From positions 9,509 through 73,508 of the forward strand of contig JAZSFA010000078.1 of assembly GCA_045531965.1 (NCBI GenBank): a DNA stretch of 64,000 bases. Reading direction: 5' to 3'. The notes below the pieces were generated by a model. It saw nothing but the letters and a program-made list of their open reading frames with translations, searched no databases and was not told the DNA's origin. The DNA is from CAMEON01 sp045531965. Its GTDB lineage: Bacteria > Bacillota > Clostridia > Oscillospirales > CAG-272. Both the position numbers and the translations under genes were made by a program. Shown in pieces: positions 55,411-63,746 of this stretch. Within the stretch, counting starts at the first letter, position 1, and each line of letters begins with the position of its first letter.

Positions 55411-55439
55411 TTGACAATTCGATGACAAAAGAGTATAAT
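55411..55439 (+). promoter_or_regulatory. Sigma-A type promoter for the small lipoprotein
   Basis: TTGACA at 55411-55416 and TATAAT at 55434-55439, spacing 17: a near-consensus strong promoter. A hairpin GCACAAA / TTTGTGC (55448-55466) sits at the predicted 5' end of the mRNA. Confidence 0.85.
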
Positions 55440-55496
55440 TTATACAAGCACAAATATCGTTTGTGCAAATCTCATTTCAACAAGGAGAAATCAACA

Positions 55497-55838
55497 ATGA
55501 AAAAGTCTGTTCGTATTTTGGCTGTTGTCATGGCTGTCCTGATGGTCACCTTGGTTCTGGCTTCCTGCGGCAAGACCATCTCCGGCACTTACAGCGCTGA
55601 GGCTCTCGGCACCGGTAACACCCTGGAATTCAGCGGCAAGAAGGTCACCATTACCTATAAGTTGCTGGGTACTCAGGTAGGCGAGCCTGTAGAAGGTACC
55701 TACGAGATCAAGGACGACAAGATCACCATCACCGTTGAGACCGACAGCAAGGACATCGGCGCTCTGAACGGCACCTTCGATTTCGAAGAGGGTGACGACT
55801 ACATCAAGATCGGTATCATCAAGTATACAAAGAAGTAA
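55497..55838 (+). CDS. Small lipoprotein with DUF5640-like beta domain
   Basis: 113 residues, ATG at 55497 after CAAGGAG. Signal with lipobox LASC at about residues 19-22. The mature part is a 90-residue beta-rich domain with GTYEIKDDKITI and the pattern of small clostridial lipoproteins that look like the C-terminal domain of DUF5640 families; that comparison is from memory. Very strong C-ending codon bias with a strong promoter suggests high expression. No catalytic residues seen. Followed by a terminator, so monocistronic. Confidence 0.7.
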   Translation: MKKSVRILAVVMAVLMVTLVLASCGKTISGTYSAEALGTGNTLEFSGKKVTITYKLLGTQVGEPVEGTYEIKDDKITITVETDSKDIGALNGTFDFEEGDDYIKIGIIKYTKK

Positions 55839-55860
55839 TATTCACTCGCGTGAATGAAAT

Positions 55861-55898
55861 GCCGGGCGTTCCTCAGAACGCTCGGTATTTTCTTTTTG
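55861..55898 (+). terminator. Terminator of the small lipoprotein
   Basis: Stem GCCGGGCGTTC / GAACGCTCGGT (one mismatch), loop CTCA, then a T-rich tail. Confidence 0.8.
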
Positions 55899-55947
55899 TT
55901 CATTTTGTCGAAAATGTAGCGAGGCATCATAAATTTCCGATTTTGCC

Positions 55948-55976
55948 TTTACATTTTTTAAAGATCGTGGTAAAAT
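55948..55976 (+). promoter_or_regulatory. Promoter for mtaB
   Basis: TTTACA at 55948-55953 and TAAAAT at 55971-55976, spacing 17. Confidence 0.65.
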
Positions 55977-56010
55977 ATAAAGGAATATATCTATTTTACA
56001 AGGAGTCCCT

Positions 56011-57363
56011 ATGTCATTATCCCCCAATAGAACCCGCTCGGCTGCTATCCTGACATTGGGCTGCAAAGTCAATCAATATGAATCGGAAGCCATAGCCGAG
56101 GCATTGACCCAAGCGGGCTATACCATGCATTCCCCTGACGAGGCGTGCGACATATATATCATCAACTCCTGTACTGTTACTGCAGAATCAGACAGAAAAT
56201 CACGGCAAGCGGTACGCCGATTGATCAAACAGAATCCCAAAGCCGTGGTGATTGTCACCGGTTGCTCCGTAGAAACAGGGACGTCTCTCATGGCAGACAT
56301 CCCCGGGGTAGACGCTGTCGTAGGCAACCGCAACAAAATGAAAGCTGTAGATTATGCGTTAAAATTTTCTCAGTACGGCAAGCCTGAAAAAGCCACGGTA
56401 GACGTGCCATCCCTCAAGGACAGCCCCTTTGAACCTATGACCATCACTCGTTTTGACCGCACCCGCGCCTACGTTAAAATTCAAGATGGCTGCGAGTCAC
56501 ACTGCACTTATTGTACCATTCCCGCGGCTCGCGGTCATGAGCGTTCCAAACCCTTATGTAATGTAGTTGAGGAAGTAACCGCACTTACCCAAGGTGGATG
56601 CCGTGAGGTGGTGTTGACAGGCATTGAAACAGGTGCTTGGGGTAAGGATCTTGGTAAGGGGTATACGTTAGCTTCCCTGCTCCGCGCTGTTGCCCGTATT
56701 CCCAACGTAGGACGAATCCGCCTTGGCTCTCTTGACCCCACGGTGATCACTGAGGATTTCGCTGATACGGTAGCCTCCCTTCCCTGCGTGGCACCGCACT
56801 TTCATTTGTCCATGCAAAGCGGATGTTCCGCGACACTGGCAAGAATGAAGAGAAAATACAACGTTCAACAAGCCGAACGTGCCATGGAGAGGTTGCGAAG
56901 CCGTCTTCCTTCGGTAAAATTCACCACGGATATCATCGCAGGCTTTCCCGGGGAGACAGAGGAAGAGTTTTCCGAAACGCTGGCATTTGCCAAGCGAGCA
57001 AAGTTTCTCCACATTCATGCTTTCCCTTATTCCAAACGCGCCCATACACCTGCCGCTACCATGAAGGATCAGGTAGATGAAGCCGTCAAACGCACCCGCG
57101 TTCATGCGCTGAATGACGTGTCCTCGGCAACCTGTCTTGAGCTTCTTAAAGACGTTTTGATACAAAAGACGCCGCTTACCGTTCTTTTTGAGACGTATCA
57201 TCCAGAGGTCGGACAATACCACGGTCACACCCCCGATTTTATGGAGGTGGTCGTTTCATCAACCTGTGATCTTCGCGGGCAGGAATGGACTGTCATGCCT
57301 GAAGAGATCAAAGATGGCAAGCTATATGCCCGACTTCTTCCTTTTGAAAAGGAGTTATCATGA
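56011..57363 (+). CDS. mtaB: tRNA t6A37 methylthiotransferase MtaB
   Basis: 450 residues, ribosome site AAGGAG. Radical SAM enzyme that adds a methylthio group to t6A at position 37 of tRNA. N-terminal Cys set: LGCKVNQYE, NSCTVTAES and TGCSVETG for the auxiliary cluster; radical SAM CESHCTYCTIP; then the TRAM domain at the end. Complete and typical of the MtaB branch. The next gene begins within its stop codon (ATGA), so they are translated together. Confidence 0.92.
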   Translation: MSLSPNRTRSAAILTLGCKVNQYESEAIAEALTQAGYTMHSPDEACDIYIINSCTVTAESDRKSRQAVRRLIKQNPKAVVIVTGCSVETGTSLMADIPGVDAVVGNRNKMKAVDYALKFSQYGKPEKATVDVPSLKDSPFEPMTITRFDRTRAYVKIQDGCESHCTYCTIPAARGHERSKPLCNVVEEVTALTQGGCREVVLTGIETGAWGKDLGKGYTLASLLRAVARIPNVGRIRLGSLDPTVITEDFADTVASLPCVAPHFHLSMQSGCSATLARMKRKYNVQQAERAMERLRSRLPSVKFTTDIIAGFPGETEEEFSETLAFAKRAKFLHIHAFPYSKRAHTPAATMKDQVDEAVKRTRVHALNDVSSATCLELLKDVLIQKTPLTVLFETYHPEVGQYHGHTPDFMEVVVSSTCDLRGQEWTVMPEEIKDGKLYARLLPFEKELS

Positions 57364-60212
57364 ACCAAACAGTCTTTCAAAACAACCTGCCATTCAACGC
57401 AATATCACGTGACGCCGTACAAATACAATCCTTTGCTACGGCAACCGAACAACATTTTTTTCATTTGAATCAGTATTTAGGGTTTTCTCTCGACCCGTGG
57501 CAATATAGAAAATGGCAACAGCATTTCTATCACACCGAAAAGAAAAACCCGACCATGGGAGAATTGCGTCTTTTAGGACATTGGATCAACTGTCTGCCAC
57601 AAATCCGTCGGATCGCCCCTACTGAGCTTTATACAGACAGCGAGCTCATCATGGAAACGTGGGCAGATATTATGGACGGGTATGCTGTGCTATCCCAAAA
57701 TTCAGATACCCCCTGCTCCATCCACCAAATTCTGACACTCCCTAAAGCATATCTTAAAAATGCAGGCATCTTTTATGAGTCCGCCACAAAGATAGTCGCA
57801 GCTTCCGGTGTTGCCGAATGTATGACAGAGGGGTACGAGCCAATATCCGATGTTCAGTTGCAAGACGGTACTCACAGGCGGATCTTAGCCCATTGGGAGA
57901 AACCAACGTCCCTCCCTGCCCGAATCGGCGACGTGCTCATTGTATTGCCCCCCGCAGCTTTATCGGCTCTGACCGTTTTGCAAAAGGAGCTTTTGCCGCA
58001 ATATCCCATCAGATCGTATGCTTTTCATCAAAACGGCTCCCTACTTGCAACCGCCTTGACACTTTGCAACGGACACGGGATCTCCATTGATCTGAATACA
58101 CTTGTTCCCCCAGCACCGCCTCAGGAGAGCCGTATCGAACAATATATTTCTCTTTGGGAGACATCCGCTGATACGGATCACGCCTACACGGTTGTATGCC
58201 TTCCGTCCTCTATACAAGCTTTGCTCTTTACTTCCCTTGCGGAGCATGGCTTCACCCCTCGCCTATTAGGGACGGTCCTCAAATCCCCTCGGGTGGTTAT
58301 GAACGACAACGGCATCGCCACCGTCAATCTTTCTATTCAAGCGTTTCAAAATCCGGAAGCCGCCCTTCCCTGCCGAGTAAATTTACAGCCGCCGACACCC
58401 ATTGGAGCGTTACCTCACAGTAAAGCCATGGTCCACCCACCCTATCAAGTACCCAAGACAGAACTGACGGTATGTCACACCTCTGCTACGGTTACAGGGC
58501 AGGAGGGCTTTGCCCAAGCCGTACAAAGCATTCTAACCTTGTGCTGCCATATGGCTACGGTCGGTATTCTATATGATAAACTCACGATTTCTCCAACGCT
58601 CTACGTCAACGACCGCTCTGATTCCCCTCTGCTCATCTCCTGTGTGTGCGGTCTTTACCGCGCTTGTACAGAATTGGGTATCCCTATGATCTATCCCGAG
58701 GTGCTCTATAAAAGCAACCAGAAAGCAGACGAACCGAAATCATTGACCCTTGCTATCACCGCCTCGGCTGAGCAAATTCCCGTCGCACTATCCGAGTCTC
58801 TCCGATTTGTTGATCAACCGTTGAGTCTTCTGTCCATCGACGAAGCACCGCAATGGGATGACATACGACATATGCTTTACAGGGTCGCCAACAGTGCCCA
58901 TACGGGTCAATCGTTTGTACATTATCTTGGTGGACAAAGCGTTTTGTCCTATCTTAATCGAATAGCCCACCCCGAAGTGAATATCACGACCCGGCTTTTT
59001 GAAGAACACCGTGCTGAAGTAGCCTCCCCTCATCCCTTCGGTTTTTTGGTAGAAGGAACGTGTCCCGCGGGGGCTCTGCCTATTGGTGTCACAATTCCTC
59101 GCGAGGAAGGTCTTTCGCTAGCTGCACCTCAAGCCAACACCACTGCCGCACCGTTACTGACCCCCATGCCCACAGTCACTCTAAAAATCTTAAAAGATAA
59201 AGAATCCCAACGAAGAAAGGAAACTCTCGCTATGGAAAAGATCAAAGCTTTTGAACCTCTGTGCAAAGTCCCTCGCACCGTCCTTCTGGACACCGACATC
59301 GGTCCCGATTGTGATGACGTAGGTGCCTTGGCCGTCCTCATCTATTACGCCAAGAAGTACAACTTCCCTATCGGCGGTATCTGCAACTGCACCTCCAACA
59401 AGGCGGGTAACGGTGTCATCGATGCCATCTGCCGCCGTTGTGGTATAGACACCCCTCCCTTGGGTCAATGGCACGGCGAAGGCTTCATGGACGATCAGGA
59501 GTATTGCAAGTACAACACCGCTGTGGCTGAGGCACATTCCGAGGCCTACCGTAGTGGTACTCTCCATGTTGAAGATGAGGTCACCTATTATCGAAAGCGT
59601 CTTGCCTCTTCTAAGGACGGCGAGGTGATGGTTGTTTCCATTGGTATGTTTAACAATCTCGCTTCTCTGTTGGACAGCCCTGCTGATGAGATCAGTCCTT
59701 TGACTGGTGTAGAACTGGTCAAAGCCAAGGTCTATGCGTTGGTCAGCATGGCAGCTATTCTCCCTCAAGGGCGTGAATGCAATGTTCTCTGCGATTATCC
59801 TGCCGCTGAAAAAGTCTTTTCAAACTGGCCTACGCCTATTTATCTTTCCGATTTCCATATTGGCGTGAACGTCAAGACGGGCTACGGTCATATCACTGAC
59901 CCCGAAACTATTATGACCGACCCTCTGCCCATGTCCTATCATCTCTACACTCAGGCTTGGAACTGGGAGGGTGCCGTCAAGGGTCAAAACGCCTCCTACG
60001 ACCTCACTGCGGTGCAGTTTGCCGCACTGGGCATCTGTGACCTCTACGATCTGGATACCCCCGGTGATCTGGAATTCTACGCCGAGATTCCCGACCTGCC
60101 CGATGCCACCCGCTTTGTCGAGAACCCCATGGGTAACAAGATCTTCATGACCAAGAAGGTGTCCGACGAGGTCATCGCCGAGAGCCTGCAAGAGATTCTG
60201 AATTCTTTTTAA
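57360..60212 (+). CDS. PurL-like region fused in frame to a nucleoside hydrolase
   Basis: 950 residues, ribosome site AAAGGAG, coupled to mtaB. Residues 1 to about 620 look like a degenerate PurL (formylglycinamidine synthase) relative: the helix block NPTMGELRLLGHWINCLPQIRR corresponds to the family's ITELRxLDTYWSDHCRH region but without the HCRH motif, so it is probably not a purine enzyme. Residues from about 625 are a complete IUNH-type nucleoside hydrolase with TVLLDTDIGPDCDDVGAL (Asp cluster), SIGMFNNLA and CNVLCDYPAAE. An internal ATG at 59232 with AAAGGA upstream starts the second part. Codon use changes at this point, from mixed to strongly C-ending. Confidence 0.6.
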   Translation: MNQTVFQNNLPFNAISRDAVQIQSFATATEQHFFHLNQYLGFSLDPWQYRKWQQHFYHTEKKNPTMGELRLLGHWINCLPQIRRIAPTELYTDSELIMETWADIMDGYAVLSQNSDTPCSIHQILTLPKAYLKNAGIFYESATKIVAASGVAECMTEGYEPISDVQLQDGTHRRILAHWEKPTSLPARIGDVLIVLPPAALSALTVLQKELLPQYPIRSYAFHQNGSLLATALTLCNGHGISIDLNTLVPPAPPQESRIEQYISLWETSADTDHAYTVVCLPSSIQALLFTSLAEHGFTPRLLGTVLKSPRVVMNDNGIATVNLSIQAFQNPEAALPCRVNLQPPTPIGALPHSKAMVHPPYQVPKTELTVCHTSATVTGQEGFAQAVQSILTLCCHMATVGILYDKLTISPTLYVNDRSDSPLLISCVCGLYRACTELGIPMIYPEVLYKSNQKADEPKSLTLAITASAEQIPVALSESLRFVDQPLSLLSIDEAPQWDDIRHMLYRVANSAHTGQSFVHYLGGQSVLSYLNRIAHPEVNITTRLFEEHRAEVASPHPFGFLVEGTCPAGALPIGVTIPREEGLSLAAPQANTTAAPLLTPMPTVTLKILKDKESQRRKETLAMEKIKAFEPLCKVPRTVLLDTDIGPDCDDVGALAVLIYYAKKYNFPIGGICNCTSNKAGNGVIDAICRRCGIDTPPLGQWHGEGFMDDQEYCKYNTAVAEAHSEAYRSGTLHVEDEVTYYRKRLASSKDGEVMVVSIGMFNNLASLLDSPADEISPLTGVELVKAKVYALVSMAAILPQGRECNVLCDYPAAEKVFSNWPTPIYLSDFHIGVNVKTGYGHITDPETIMTDPLPMSYHLYTQAWNWEGAVKGQNASYDLTAVQFAALGICDLYDLDTPGDLEFYAEIPDLPDATRFVENPMGNKIFMTKKVSDEVIAESLQEILNSF
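59214..59234 (+). promoter_or_regulatory. Internal ribosome site and start codon of the nucleoside hydrolase part
   Basis: GAAAGGA at 59214-59220 followed 11 nt later by ATG 59232-59234 (MEKIKAFEPLC). From here to 60212 is 326 residues, a normal size for a stand-alone IUNH enzyme. It suggests independent translation even though no stop codon separates the two parts. Confidence 0.6.
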
Positions 60213-60235
60213 TTGTTTGATAGAAGGAGAATACC

Positions 60236-62872
60236 ATGAGACGTTTTGCCTTCCATTTCCTCCCTTTATTCCTTGCCATGACACTTCTATTCACCGCCTT
60301 TCCTTTTACTGTGGCAGGAGAAGACAACATCGCCTCTGACAAGGCCGTGACCATCGGTGCCTTTGAGGCCTCCGCCATCAACTCCCACACCCCCAAGCAG
60401 GTGGGTGAGGGCTCCAGCATGGGTCTGCGTCTGTCCTACGGCGCGCCCTTCAACAAGGTGACCGTCTGTATGCCCACCTGGTCTACGAAGGATTCCTCGG
60501 CTACCCTGGCGTTCTACAAATGGAACACCGACTACGAGACCACCATCGCGGGCGAGCCCATCGCAGACAAGCGATTCGAGCCCCTCGTGGACAACGCCCA
60601 CAACGCCCTCACCTTTGAGGAACAGCCCGCAGGAGAATATCTGTTGGTCATTAAGGACGTCAAGGGTCAGGCAGGCGTGTGGCAGATGTCCCCCGCCACC
60701 GCCCACGGCTACGTATACGAGGGCGGCGTGGAATCCCAGTTTGACTGGGAGGTCAACGTCTCCTTTACCAAGACCCCCAAGGTGCCCTTCCTGGAGATGA
60801 CCAGCGTTTCCGCGGCCATTGACGGCAACCACACTCCCCCCGAGGAGTATGTCATCCCCGAGGACAGCCTGCTGAACACCCACAAGGTCATGCCCGACAC
60901 CTGGGTCTTCACCGACGGTCTCGGCCGTACCTCCCTCACCTACGAGGACGTAGGTGGTGTCAAGGACGACAAGACCGTGGCCATGTTCTACTGGACTTGG
61001 CACGCCGATCTGGGCGGCAACCAGCCCCTCAACATCAACGATTTTATCAAGGAGCATCCCGACGCCAAGAACGACTACGACCACCCCGCCTGGCCTACCT
61101 CGGGCACGGCTTACTTCTGGAACGAGCCCATCTACGGCTACTATAAGACCAACGATACGTGGGTACTGCGCAAGCAGGCCGAGCTGCTCGCCAACGCAGG
61201 CGTGGACACCGTCTTCACCGACAACACCAACGGCAACTTCACCTGGCGCACCAGCTACATCCCCCTGTACGAGACCTGGAGCGACGCCCAGCAGAACGGC
61301 GCCGTGGACGTTCCCAAGGTATCCTTCCTCCTGCCTTTCGGTCCCAACGACGGCTCCAAGGAGCAGATCGAGGCCCTCTATCGGGACATCTACCGCAGAG
61401 ACAAGTACCAGAATCTGTGGTTCTACTGGGACGACAAGCCCATGCTGATGGCTCACCCCAACAACATTCCCTCCACCACCAATCTTGGCAAGGAGATCAA
61501 CCGCTTCTTCACCTGGCGTCCCGGTCAGCCTGCTTATATCGTGGAAAAGACCACGCCCAAGCAATGGGGCTGGCTGTCCACCTATCCCCAAGCCCTGTAC
61601 GTCGTGAGGGAAGGAGATCTGAAGCGCGGCAGCATTGAGCAGATGACCGTGGGCGTGGCCGTCAACCACAACTACAAGACCCACAACATCGCCGCCATGA
61701 ACGAGGGCGAGTTCGTCATCGGTCGCTCCTACAGCTCCAAGTTTGAGAACCGCTACCTCACCGAGGGTGCCGAGGCTTCCAAGTGGGGCTACAACTTCTC
61801 AGAGCAGTTCGACTATGCCCTGGAGGTGGATCCTCGGGTGATCTTCATCACGGGCTGGAACGAGTGGACCGCAGGCCGCCACGAGGAATGGGGCGGCTCT
61901 GAGAACGCCTTCCCCGATCAATTCAATGACGAGTATTCCCGCGACATCGAGCCCACCAAGGGCGCGCTGAAGGATTACTACTACTACCTGCTGGTCAACT
62001 ACGTCCGCAAGTACAAGGGTGTGAGTCCCATCCCCACCCCCAGCCTGTCCGCGACCATTGACCTGAACGCGGGTCAAGATCAATGGGCATCGGTTGAGCC
62101 CTACTACGCCGCCTACATCGGCAACACCGAGGATCGTGACGCCGACGGCTACGGCTCGCTTCACTACACCGAGACCTCGGGTCGTAACGACATCATCGGC
62201 GCGCAGATCGCCCGCGACGACGAGTACGTTTACTTCCACGTGGAGTGCGCCGAGAACATCACCCCCTACACCGACGCTCTGTGGATGACCCTCTACATCG
62301 ACTCCGATCAGACCAATCAGGGCTGGGAAACCTTTGAGTATGTCATCAACAAGTCCGCCGCATCCGAGAGCACCGTGGTACTGGAGAAGTTCACGGGCAA
62401 CGGCTACGAGTCCCAGAAGGTCGCTGATTGCGCCTACACCGTGGACGGCAGATATATGACCGTCAAGGTGGCCAAGTCCGACCTGGGGCTGACGGGCAAC
62501 GACTACACCATCAACTTCTCCTGGACCGACAACGTCCACGACGAGGGTGACACCACCAAGTTTTCGGGCGACATCATGGACTTCTACATCTCGGGTGACG
62601 TAGCTCCCGGCGCGAGATTCAAGTACAGCTACATCTCCACCGAGCAAAACGCCACGGGCAAGGAGGAGCAAACAACCGTCGAGGAGACCGTGACGGGTGA
62701 CACCGAGGAGCCCACCGTGGGTGAGACGGTGCCCAACGCGACCGAGGCTCCCACCGTAGGCGAGTCCGAGGCAGAGGGTGAGGGCTGCAAGTCCTCCCTG
62801 ACCGTCACAGCCTCCGTGGTCGTCATGACCGCCGTGGCCGCCGCCGTCCTTTATAAGAAAAAGGAAAGCTAA
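60236..62872 (+). CDS. Secreted GH99-like glycoside hydrolase candidate with C-terminal anchor
   Basis: 878 residues, ribosome site GAAGGAG. Signal peptide at 1-27, a first beta domain (28-200), then a TIM-barrel-like region with MFYWTWHADLG, ANAGVDTVFTDNTNG, KYQNLWFYWDDKPML and ITGWNEWTAGRHEE; the last is the motif of GH99/WbsX-type proteins. After it comes a CBM9/DOMON-like domain at about 615-795, a Thr/Glu/Pro-rich spacer and a final hydrophobic helix with KKKES, a simple membrane anchor without an LPxTG. Catalytic residues could not be assigned with confidence. Extracellular glycan attack is likely. Follows the nucleoside hydrolase by 23 bases. Strong C-ending codon bias. Confidence 0.65.
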   Translation: MRRFAFHFLPLFLAMTLLFTAFPFTVAGEDNIASDKAVTIGAFEASAINSHTPKQVGEGSSMGLRLSYGAPFNKVTVCMPTWSTKDSSATLAFYKWNTDYETTIAGEPIADKRFEPLVDNAHNALTFEEQPAGEYLLVIKDVKGQAGVWQMSPATAHGYVYEGGVESQFDWEVNVSFTKTPKVPFLEMTSVSAAIDGNHTPPEEYVIPEDSLLNTHKVMPDTWVFTDGLGRTSLTYEDVGGVKDDKTVAMFYWTWHADLGGNQPLNINDFIKEHPDAKNDYDHPAWPTSGTAYFWNEPIYGYYKTNDTWVLRKQAELLANAGVDTVFTDNTNGNFTWRTSYIPLYETWSDAQQNGAVDVPKVSFLLPFGPNDGSKEQIEALYRDIYRRDKYQNLWFYWDDKPMLMAHPNNIPSTTNLGKEINRFFTWRPGQPAYIVEKTTPKQWGWLSTYPQALYVVREGDLKRGSIEQMTVGVAVNHNYKTHNIAAMNEGEFVIGRSYSSKFENRYLTEGAEASKWGYNFSEQFDYALEVDPRVIFITGWNEWTAGRHEEWGGSENAFPDQFNDEYSRDIEPTKGALKDYYYYLLVNYVRKYKGVSPIPTPSLSATIDLNAGQDQWASVEPYYAAYIGNTEDRDADGYGSLHYTETSGRNDIIGAQIARDDEYVYFHVECAENITPYTDALWMTLYIDSDQTNQGWETFEYVINKSAASESTVVLEKFTGNGYESQKVADCAYTVDGRYMTVKVAKSDLGLTGNDYTINFSWTDNVHDEGDTTKFSGDIMDFYISGDVAPGARFKYSYISTEQNATGKEEQTTVEETVTGDTEEPTVGETVPNATEAPTVGESEAEGEGCKSSLTVTASVVVMTAVAAAVLYKKKES

Positions 62873-62895
62873 AACGCGGCATAAACAAAAATTCA

Positions 62896-62923
62896 GGGCA
62901 ACCGCTTGGCGGTTGCCCTTTTT
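62896..62923 (+). terminator. Terminator of the GH99-like gene
   Basis: Stem GGGCAACCGC / CGGTTGCCC with TTGG loop, then TTTTT. Confidence 0.9.
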
Positions 62924-62958
62924 ACAATAATTTTTTATCGTTTTTCGATAATTTTCTA

Positions 62959-62987
62959 TTGACAAACGATGATTTATATGATATGAT
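62959..62987 (+). promoter_or_regulatory. Sigma-A type promoter for the DUF2975-XRE pair
   Basis: TTGACA at 62959-62964 and TATGAT at 62982-62987, spacing 17. Confidence 0.75.
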
Positions 62988-63023
62988 GTTAGCATACAAA
63001 TCCATTCTTTGAAGGAGGCTGTT

Positions 63024-63479
63024 ATGAAACCATCCCGTCCTGCTCTGACTCTTTCCTTTATTCTTTGTTATGTAGCACTTGGCGGCATTGCCATTCTGTC
63101 CGTATTTCTTTACCCTTTGCTGAACCACTACATAGCAGAATACAGCGTCAAACCCAATCTTTCGGAACATATGCCCATTATGCTGATTTTGCTCTATGTC
63201 GCATTGGTCATCGCCGCCGCAACCATTGTTATCCTTCTAAAGCTTCTCTGCCATGTAAAGCGAGGAGAAATATTTGATGAAAACTGTCTGAAGCCTGTCA
63301 CTCTCATCGGTTGTTTGGTCATTTCAGAAGCTGTTCCGCTGGCGATCATGGGTTGCTTCTTTTTGCTTTCTCTCGGCGTTGCTTACGTATCAGTCACTAT
63401 CGGCATTTGCTTGTTAGTAGCACGTAATATTCTGAAGGAAGCCATTGACATCAAGTCGGAAAACGACGCCACCATTTAA
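63024..63479 (+). CDS. DUF2975 membrane protein
   Basis: 151 residues, ATG at 63024 with GAAGGAGG. Four membrane helices (about 10-32, 48-72, 95-115 and 117-135); the KRGEIFDENCLK segment between helices two and three is the DUF2975 hallmark (PF11188). It is usually paired with an XRE regulator, as here, and is often autoregulated. Function unknown. The downstream regulator starts 12 bases after its stop, so they are one operon. Confidence 0.9.
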   Translation: MKPSRPALTLSFILCYVALGGIAILSVFLYPLLNHYIAEYSVKPNLSEHMPIMLILLYVALVIAAATIVILLKLLCHVKRGEIFDENCLKPVTLIGCLVISEAVPLAIMGCFFLLSLGVAYVSVTIGICLLVARNILKEAIDIKSENDATI

Positions 63480-63491
63480 GGAGGTAGCACC

Positions 63492-63746
63492 ATGATCGAG
63501 ATCAATCTTGATGTGATGATGGCCAAGCGGAAGATCTCCCTGAAGGAGCTGTCCGAAAAGGTGGGCATCACCGAAGCCAATCTGTCCATTTTAAAGAACA
63601 ACAAAGCCAAAGCCATCCGCTTTTCTACCCTCGAAGCCCTCTGCCGCGTACTGAAATGCCAGCCTGCGGATCTGATGGAATACAAGGAGGGAGACGGAGA
63701 GGTGCCTGAGATCGTGTGTGGTAGAGACCGAAACCCTATGGCATGA
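63492..63746 (+). CDS. XRE/Cro-CI family small transcription regulator
   Basis: 84 residues, ribosome site AAGGAGG. Helix-turn-helix at about 8-60 (KRKISLKELSEKVGITEANL, then FSTLEALCRVLKCQPADLM), the YozG-type form without ligand domain. The C-terminal 20 residues are a short tail. It is the partner of DUF2975 and probably controls this operon by binding its promoter. Confidence 0.92.
   Translation: MIEINLDVMMAKRKISLKELSEKVGITEANLSILKNNKAKAIRFSTLEALCRVLKCQPADLMEYKEGDGEVPEIVCGRDRNPMA

Noticed and set aside
60287..61684. 465-residue frame on the minus strand opposite the GH99-like gene
   Set aside because: Low-complexity Gly/Val/Leu/His protein without motifs, opposite a gene with signal peptide, ribosome site and strong codon bias. 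Same for the minus frame at 61799-62995.
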